Shown piece by piece: positions 42,283 to 47,372 of a stretch of 47,372 nt of DNA (the stretch's first letter is position 1; each line of letters begins with the position of its first letter). The stretch spans positions 47,626 to 94,997 of the forward strand of contig JABSSL010000037.1 of NCBI GenBank assembly GCA_013214355.1, written 5' to 3'. The position numbers were made by a program, and so were the translations under genes. The notes under the pieces are model-generated. The model saw nothing but the letters and a program-made list of their open reading frames with translations. It was not told where the DNA came from and made no database searches. The stretch comes from Saprospiraceae bacterium (GTDB taxonomy: Bacteria; Bacteroidota; Bacteroidia; Chitinophagales; Saprospiraceae).

Positions 42283-42377
42283 GTGAGCCTTTCATTTTAT
42301 GAGTAGTAAGAAACGTGGTAGCGAGTTCTTCCAAGATAGCTAATTTCGAGGCTCAAGTATGATTAATAAGAACGCGT

Positions 42378-42405
42378 GTCTAACGCTTGACAATTTGTGT
42401 TAGAC
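42378..42405. repeat. small inverted repeat upstream of barrel gene
   Basis: GTCTAAC and GTTAGAC form a perfect 7-bp dyad with a 14-nt spacer, about 100 nt before the start of the barrel gene. It is a possible operator. Confidence 0.35.
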
Positions 42406-42442
42406 TAGATTTCGGATAGACCTTAAACTTAAGTAGGGTATA

Positions 42443-42916
42443 CTAGTACTTCGTGAGTTTAAACTGGCGGATAGGTTCCGATTGGTCTCTACTGCAAAGG
42501 AGAATTTTATAGCTACCGCTGCGTAGGTGCTTACAATCAATTTTGGTAGATTGTTGCAAGGGAAAGTTTTCCAAAAATGCTCCCTTCTTGCTGGTTAATA
42601 GCAGGTGGTATTTCCCGATGTCTTCGGTTGCTAAACTAGCCTTTAAAGTCATTGTTTTTTGGCCTTTTGCAATGTGGAAACTGGTCACCGCTTCATCCCT
42701 TCGTCCCACCGGCTCTTCCTTTACGCTGATCCCTGGCTGGTAGCCAACGGAAACACTAGAGGACAAGCGAGGCTGAGAAGCCAAACTACTAGCATTCTTA
42801 ACAGGAGCTCTTTGAGCAAGTGCGTAATGAGGATGGAAAGCTTCTTGATAGCTTTGACCAGATAGCTCAAAGGCGAAAAATAAGCACAGAAGAAGATATA
42901 GAGGTTGGCTTTTCAT
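42443..42916 (-). CDS. small secreted protein with T9SS-like C-terminal beta domain
   Basis: 157 residues, signal peptide about 1-20 (LLLCLFFAFELSGQS). Residues about 75-157 (GQKTMTLKASLATEDIGKYHLLLTSKKGAFLENFPLQQSTKIDCKHLRSGSYKILLCSRDQSEPIRQFKLTKY) have the strand order and ending of a type IX secretion sorting domain: the GxYxxxL turn and a basic last strand. The match is not strong enough to be sure. The middle is low-complexity serine- and proline-rich. Function is unknown. Confidence 0.65.
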   Translation of the reverse strand: MKSQPLYLLLCLFFAFELSGQSYQEAFHPHYALAQRAPVKNASSLASQPRLSSSVSVGYQPGISVKEEPVGRRDEAVTSFHIAKGQKTMTLKASLATEDIGKYHLLLTSKKGAFLENFPLQQSTKIDCKHLRSGSYKILLCSRDQSEPIRQFKLTKY

Positions 42917-43102
42917 CTTGTGGTATTCTTAGTTTGAGAAGATGAAACAGCGGGTGGCTAAAGAAGTAAATCTTGGAACAGTCAGGTTGGGTGATAGCTT
43001 TCGGTATGAATATAACATTTCTATGGGCAAAAACTAAGTACTACTAGTTGAATTCTTGGAAAAGAAGCTAGACTTACACGCTAAACTGCAATACCTTGGG
43101 AC

Positions 43103-43154
43103 TTTAAACAAAAAATAAAGCCTTGCTATGAGCTATTACTAGCCATAACAAGGC
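43103..43154 (-). terminator. second terminator-like hairpin downstream of the T9SS gene
   Basis: GCCTTGCTATG (43120-43130) pairs with CATAACAAGGC (43144-43154) with one mismatch, with an inner GCTA-TTAC-TAGC. On the minus strand it is followed by TTTATTTTTTGTTT. It lies 235 nt beyond the stop of the large gene and could be a backup terminator or the end of a small minus-strand RNA. Confidence 0.6.
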
Positions 43155-43330
43155 CCTTAAATGTGTCTCAAAAGTCTCCTAAGCGTTTAGAGATAGCTGC
43201 TTTCATCCTCGATGTGCAGCGCTTTCTCCATACGACTAGAGGTTTGGGTTTTAGTTGTTGTTTCTTTTGTTGGTATAAAGGTAGGTGGGATTCTGAATGG
43301 CTTCCTCCACATGTTGATGTGGGCGCCAAA

Positions 43331-43365
43331 AAAAACTCCTCTACACACTGCGCAGAGGAGTTTTT
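43331..43365 (-). terminator. terminator of the T9SS surface protein gene
   Basis: AAAAACTCCTCT pairs perfectly over 12 bp with AGAGGAGTTTTT around an 11-nt loop, 23 nt beyond the stop. A and T ends make it bidirectional. Confidence 0.9.
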
Positions 43366-43388
43366 ATGGACTAATTCTCAACCGAGGA

Positions 43389-46300
43389 TCAGTGCATGAT
43401 CACCAGCTGTTTGGCCACTATAGGCTGGCGTTCTACTTGCACACTAACGGTGTAAATGCCATCTACAAGATTGGCAACGGGAAGTCTAATTCTGGACAAT
43501 GGGACCCTCGGCCAAGACCGTTGGTAAACGATTTCTCCAAAGAGATTTTGAATTCGTACGGTCGTAAGTCCCTCTTCTTCCGTATTTATGTCGAGATAGG
43601 CATCTTCCGAACTAGGGTTTGGTAGCAAAGTAATGTGTGTTAGAGCACTTTCCGTTTCATGATATTCCTCCGGAGGATTTGGAAGCGTAATTCCTTCCCC
43701 TTCACATTCAATGTGAATATACTCCATGATAGTACAGCCAATCTCATCCGTAACCTTCACCGCGAGATTCAAAGCAGCACCTCCAATGGAATATTGGATA
43801 GTAGCGGTACTCTGGCCAGCAGTAATGAGCGCATCCCCTTCTACGACGGCCCAGTGATAGGTATAAGGAGCGACTCCTCCACTAACCTGTATGCCCAAGG
43901 AATTGTCGGTGCTACCGCAATCAACCAGCTCTGGGCCTACGAAAATTCCCTCTAGATCAGTGGTCAGAATGGTAATGATTTGATCTTGCTCGCTCACATT
44001 ACCACAAACATCCGTTGCCTTCCAAATTCTCCTAATCTGTTCGATAGTCGGAGAGATAGTATGGAAGGATTCTTTAAAATCCACAGTAAACTCACTACAA
44101 CCGTCCGCAATAACGAGGTCAGAAGCAGAGGGAATAGGTGATTCACAATAGATGGTAGTATCTCTAGGGCGGTAGGAGAAGATGGGCGGGAAATTGTCCA
44201 CGGCGTTGATGAATATAATTAGCTCACTCATGTTGCCACAAGGATCGGTGGCTTGCCATGAATACTGATATCTTTCTATGTAACCATCTTCTGAGCAGGA
44301 GCCTTCTTCTACCAATTTTACGATTAACTGTAAATCTATATTCCCATCACAGTTGTCGGTGACACTTACGGCTTCAACACCGAGATCAGGATATAAGTCT
44401 CCTTGAAAGTCTACACAGTTTTGCGCTATAGTCTGCCCGGATAGAAGATTGTCTAGCCGAGGATGCACGAAAGTCAGCTCCGGAGGAGTATTATCCATCT
44501 CAATGATGCTGTGCACTTTCGAGGAGGTATTTCCACAACGGTCGGTTGCGGAATAGGTTCGTTGAATGGTCAGGCCACAGTTGGTTACCAAAGTATCTTG
44601 GGTCAAACTGGCAAAAATGGTGTCGTTCAGACAAGCATCAATTGCCATCACTTGCACTGGTGCTGGAGCAGGAAGTCCGCATGTGTCATTGGGAAAGTTG
44701 ATGAACTCAGGTCCCATATTGTCGATCAAGTGAATGGTTTGCCTAGCAGTTGTTGTGTTCCCACATTGATCTACTGCTATCCAATCTCGAATTATGGCTT
44801 CTTCCTCTCCTGTACATGAACCTTGACTGAGCAAGGTGTCTGTGAAACTTAGGTCTATTGGGCCTCCACAATCATCATTAGCCGTGAGTAAAGGAATTTC
44901 TGTTCCGCAAGAAAGGGTTAACTTAGGAGAGAAAGAGTCAAAGCTTGGAGCGGTTTGGTCTACGATAGATAGTAAAATGGAGTATCGAGTAAAGTTCCCA
45001 CATTTATCAACCGCAGTCACTGAAAGTACAATCTTATAGAGGTAGTTATCTCTTGGGCAGTTACCAGATATGATAAAGGTGGTTTCCCAGGTCACATCTT
45101 GGACACCTACATTATCTGTAACTTCGAAATCATCTCGCGTGAAAATAGGGACCCCCAACGAATCGCCATTGCAATCAAAGGGAACAATTGCTTCTCCTCC
45201 AATTGGAATGTCCTCCAAACCCGGATAGATAATTCTCACCTCCGGAGGTACTCGGTCCTCAATGGTGATTTTTTGGATCCCAATATCTGCATTCCCGCAC
45301 TCATCAAAGGCAGTCCATCTTCTTTCAACAAAGATAGTACCATCGTCTCCCTGCTGGGGCTCGGTTTCTTCAAAAGTTATTTCTGCTTCACTGCAATTGT
45401 CGGTAGCGGTAACCTCTACAACGGGAGGCAAAATGGGCGCACAAATGTTGGCGGGTACTCCTTCTAGTAGGGGTGCCGTATTATCACCTACTAAAAAATA
45501 GAGAACCAATTCTGTGGCATTTCCACATTCATCGGATGCAATCCACGTGGAGGTAGCCCGGGCAAAATGCCCATCTTCATTACAAGTCGGGAAATGTTCT
45601 AGGCGAAGATCATACTGCACATCAGAGAAAACAGAACAATCATCATTAGCAAATATAGCATCTTCGCCATAGTATAAATCATTCCAGGATTCACATTCTA
45701 ATTCCACGGTATCTCCCGACTCCAAGCCTCGCAAAGCTGGATCTTGGATGAAGATTCTTGGAGGGGTATGATCAATAACTTCAATTCGTTGTTGAGCAAA
45801 CGATTGATTGCCACAGCCATCTGTGGCGGTCCAAGTCCTCAGAATTATAGATTCTCCACCGCAATTACCTGGTAAACGTTCTTGTTGAAAGTCAATTTCT
45901 ACGGAAGAACAAACGTCGAAGGCCCAGGCTTGTTCTGGCTCAGGAATATTTCGGCAATCCGTGACGATATCCGGCGGAACAAAGGAAAAGGTAGGCGGGC
46001 GGTTATCTCTCACTTCCGTGAAAAACTCAAAAGTAGAAGTATTGCCACATTCATCGGATGCAATCCACGTATGTCGCCATTTACTGATGTAGCCAGCAAC
46101 GCTACAGTCCCCCACATTCATTTGTTCTCTTTCTAGTCTCACTTGCACTGCTGAGCAATTGTCGTGGGTAATGACATCCGAAACGCTGAAAGCATTGGGA
46201 TCCCAATTGTCTACATTATCCATGCAATTGACCTGAATAAGTTCACCATTGTTAATTCCGCGAAGTGGCGAACTATTGCGAGGTGCAATAGTTGGAGGTG

Positions 46301-46898
46301 TATTGTCTCCAGCTACTGTATAAGATCGACTTAAGGTCGAACTATTGCCACACTCATCGGTGGCCATCCAATTATAGCTAACAGAATACCCATCACAGTA
46401 ATCCACCTCATGAGGAGAGGCATTTTCCGTAAACTCGACCTCTCCACAGGCGTCTGAAGCCCAGGCGGAAGGGAGTGGGTTGCTGCAGCTGTATGGGATG
46501 TTGGTAGCGGGAGCATGTATTTCGGGAGCGTTATTGTCTTCAATAATAAAGGAGGCAGTAGTACCGATGGCATCTCCGCAGCTATTACTAGCGATAAAGG
46601 TCACTGTATAAGTCTCCGCACCGCCACAGCCAGCCTCATAATTAGTGGGGCCATAATCCCATTCAACATTGTCATCCACATCACAGTCGTTCGTGACGAG
46701 GCGTGCCCCACCAAAATCCTCCAACCAATCTTCTAAGGCAGGAAAATAGTTTTCGATGCAGTCAATGGTAACATCTGATGCGGGCGAAATGGTAATTCCC
46801 GAGGGGAATTTGGTGCTGTTGCTTTTGGCTGGTAAAGCGTAGGAAGACAGCGTGAGGCTTAGTCCAAGGATTATGATTATACAAGTTGCTTTCTTCAC
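43389..46898 (-). CDS. cysteine-rich HYR-like repeat surface protein with T9SS type A sorting domain
   Basis: 1169 residues from a GTG start; signal peptide about 1-24. From about residue 45 to 1000 the protein consists of eleven modules that each end in A-[ST]-D-x-CG-[ND] followed by a hydrophobic strand and V-x-DN-x-x-P. Ten have CGN and the first has CGD. Modules alternate between a short type (about 70 residues, C..P.P...A.D.C....) and a long type (about 100 residues). A PKD-like segment (LGIQVSGGVAPYTYHWAV) precedes the tail. The last 80 residues (LLPNPSSEDAYLDINTEEEG...VANLVDGIYTVSVQVERQPIVAKQLVI) are a type A T9SS sorting domain. It is probably an adhesin or surface layer part, exported and cleaved by the T9SS. 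Monocistronic. Confidence 0.88.
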   Translation of the reverse strand: MKKATCIIIILGLSLTLSSYALPAKSNSTKFPSGITISPASDVTIDCIENYFPALEDWLEDFGGARLVTNDCDVDDNVEWDYGPTNYEAGCGGAETYTVTFIASNSCGDAIGTTASFIIEDNNAPEIHAPATNIPYSCSNPLPSAWASDACGEVEFTENASPHEVDYCDGYSVSYNWMATDECGNSSTLSRSYTVAGDNTPPTIAPRNSSPLRGINNGELIQVNCMDNVDNWDPNAFSVSDVITHDNCSAVQVRLEREQMNVGDCSVAGYISKWRHTWIASDECGNTSTFEFFTEVRDNRPPTFSFVPPDIVTDCRNIPEPEQAWAFDVCSSVEIDFQQERLPGNCGGESIILRTWTATDGCGNQSFAQQRIEVIDHTPPRIFIQDPALRGLESGDTVELECESWNDLYYGEDAIFANDDCSVFSDVQYDLRLEHFPTCNEDGHFARATSTWIASDECGNATELVLYFLVGDNTAPLLEGVPANICAPILPPVVEVTATDNCSEAEITFEETEPQQGDDGTIFVERRWTAFDECGNADIGIQKITIEDRVPPEVRIIYPGLEDIPIGGEAIVPFDCNGDSLGVPIFTRDDFEVTDNVGVQDVTWETTFIISGNCPRDNYLYKIVLSVTAVDKCGNFTRYSILLSIVDQTAPSFDSFSPKLTLSCGTEIPLLTANDDCGGPIDLSFTDTLLSQGSCTGEEEAIIRDWIAVDQCGNTTTARQTIHLIDNMGPEFINFPNDTCGLPAPAPVQVMAIDACLNDTIFASLTQDTLVTNCGLTIQRTYSATDRCGNTSSKVHSIIEMDNTPPELTFVHPRLDNLLSGQTIAQNCVDFQGDLYPDLGVEAVSVTDNCDGNIDLQLIVKLVEEGSCSEDGYIERYQYSWQATDPCGNMSELIIFINAVDNFPPIFSYRPRDTTIYCESPIPSASDLVIADGCSEFTVDFKESFHTISPTIEQIRRIWKATDVCGNVSEQDQIITILTTDLEGIFVGPELVDCGSTDNSLGIQVSGGVAPYTYHWAVVEGDALITAGQSTATIQYSIGGAALNLAVKVTDEIGCTIMEYIHIECEGEGITLPNPPEEYHETESALTHITLLPNPSSEDAYLDINTEEEGLTTVRIQNLFGEIVYQRSWPRVPLSRIRLPVANLVDGIYTVSVQVERQPIVAKQLVIMH

Positions 46899-47292
46899 GA
46901 CGTCGTTTGTTCATGTTTAGAAAAAAATACTATGTGAGTAGTTTTCTAAAGTGGTTTTGTTTTTACCAAAGTTGTCTTTCGAAGATGAATGCAGTTCGTG
47001 TAATTGTCTAGGGGTAATACATTCTGAATGGTCTACTTGCTGCACTCACTGTTTGAGCGTCAGAATGTATGACCAGCAGTTATGTTACCACTTCGGGGGA
47101 GGGGAAAACTGGGTTGATTAATGGCCTTGCCGATTGCGGCCGGATTATGCTCAGGTATTACTGGAGGTAAGGGGGAGTGTGTTGATTAAAAATGCGAAAC
47201 AAATATAAAATTTTTTTTTTTGTTTCGCAGCCTCTTGTTTTTAAACGCAGGGCGATCGCATTTAAAATAAAGAATTACCTTAACATGAAAAG
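46899..47292. other. intergenic region upstream of the T9SS gene
   Basis: No gene. It includes an 11-bp inverted repeat ATACATTCTGA (47017-47027) / TCAGAATGTAT (47060-47070) with a 32-nt loop, and the hairpin at 47193-47229. The promoter of the T9SS gene is expected at 46910-46980, but I see only TTTG-like parts, not a full match. Confidence 0.5.
47193..47229 (-). terminator. terminator-like hairpin with T11 tract in its loop
   Basis: TGCGAAACAAA and TTTGTTTCGCA form a perfect 11-bp stem. The A/T interior includes T11 (47211-47221). On the minus strand the hairpin is followed by TTTTTAATC, as in a terminator for a minus-strand gene to the right. Confidence 0.6.
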
Positions 47293-47372
47293 TCATGTCG
47301 AGGAACGTATTAGAAATATTTGCCCCACTAGCTGATCCCAGGCGATCTGGAGGACATTATCTGTATCCTTTG
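47293..47372 (-). CDS. possible end of a minus-strand gene (partial)
   Basis: A minus-strand frame is open from the window edge to a TGA at 47293, giving KDTDNVLQIAWDQLVGQIFLIRSST. The hairpin at 47193-47229 lies about 65 nt beyond and has the right orientation to terminate it. 25 codons is short enough to be chance and I do not recognise the protein. Confidence 0.3.
   Translation of the reverse strand, partial: KDTDNVLQIAWDQLVGQIFLIRSST

Larger units (their letters stand above)
42917..43388. other. 472-bp intergenic region with two terminators
   Basis: Two overlapping plus-strand open frames here have no recognisable content and run into the large gene on the other strand. The real signals are two hairpins, at 43103-43154 and 43331-43365. 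Confidence 0.6.

Noticed and set aside
43163-43625. Plus-strand frames running into the T9SS gene
   Set aside because: They cross a perfect terminator and lie antisense to the sorting domain.
47251-47261. GGCGATCGC palindrome resembling a cyanobacterial HIP1 site
   Set aside because: A single occurrence by eye in this gap; the other genes point clearly to Bacteroidota.

Overview
The window reads as chromosomal DNA of a marine or aquatic member of the Bacteroidota, most like the Saprospiria (Lewinella/Haliscomenobacter type); this placement is inferred from gene content, not from a marker gene. Supporting signs are PorT-like outer-membrane barrels, a GldB gliding lipoprotein, a long surface protein with a type IX secretion (T9SS) tail, carboxypeptidase-like regulatory domains fused to TonB plug-like parts, a BlaI/M56 pair, little Shine-Dalgarno signal, and several promoter-like boxes matching the Bacteroidota -7 consensus TAnnTTTG. 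I see no rRNA, tRNA, CRISPR array, phage or insertion-sequence transposase.

Layout. 1-153 is the end of a molybdopterin hydroxylase gene. 447-4904 carries a small unknown protein, a GNAT acetyltransferase and a very large outer-membrane-associated fusion protein. The gap before the next gene, a trans-sulfuration PLP enzyme (5102-6313), is filled by a MITE-like element with long terminal inverted repeats. 6358-8135 is a blaI-M56 sensor operon with a recognisable operator over its promoter, followed by DinB and by an ECF sigma factor translationally coupled to a membrane protein that is probably its anti-sigma partner. 10814-13867 encodes a three-part protein (metallopeptidase-like, beta-propeller, Omp85-like barrel). 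14361-17752 holds a secreted esterase and a TPR histidine kinase with no adjacent regulator. 17725-19008 holds cysQ and a membrane protein.

19424-22776 is a probable operon galE - zinc alcohol dehydrogenase - exonuclease III - GNAT. 22821-23990 holds an outer-membrane barrel and, after it, a structured and terminated segment that I propose is an independent small RNA of about 170 nt. 23998-27891 is a minus-strand set of poorly characterised envelope proteins, including a lipoprotein with TIM-barrel-like motifs. 28094-29527 is an MltD-type transglycosylase. 29528-30597 is a 1-kb gene-free stretch rich in inverted repeats, with two small MITE-like elements and one long tiered hairpin. 30598-36092 carries a DUF937 protein with acidic calcium-type loops, tatA, a 2-oxoglutarate oxygenase, gldB, a barrel protein and a DUF2306 membrane protein. 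36287-38676 holds nadC and pyrD (convergent). 38876-41204 is an OmpR/HisKA two-component pair, with direct repeats at its promoter that suit autoregulation. The right end holds a barrel protein, a small secreted protein, and a 1169-residue cysteine-rich repeat protein exported by T9SS.

Most genes are housekeeping or envelope functions. No large defence or biosynthetic system is evident. The most novel material is non-coding: the candidate small RNA, the repeated hairpin family placed between convergent genes, the MITE-like elements, and the long hairpin at 30289-30417. Among proteins, the sigma/anti-sigma pair with a duplicated domain and the alternating-repeat T9SS protein stand out.
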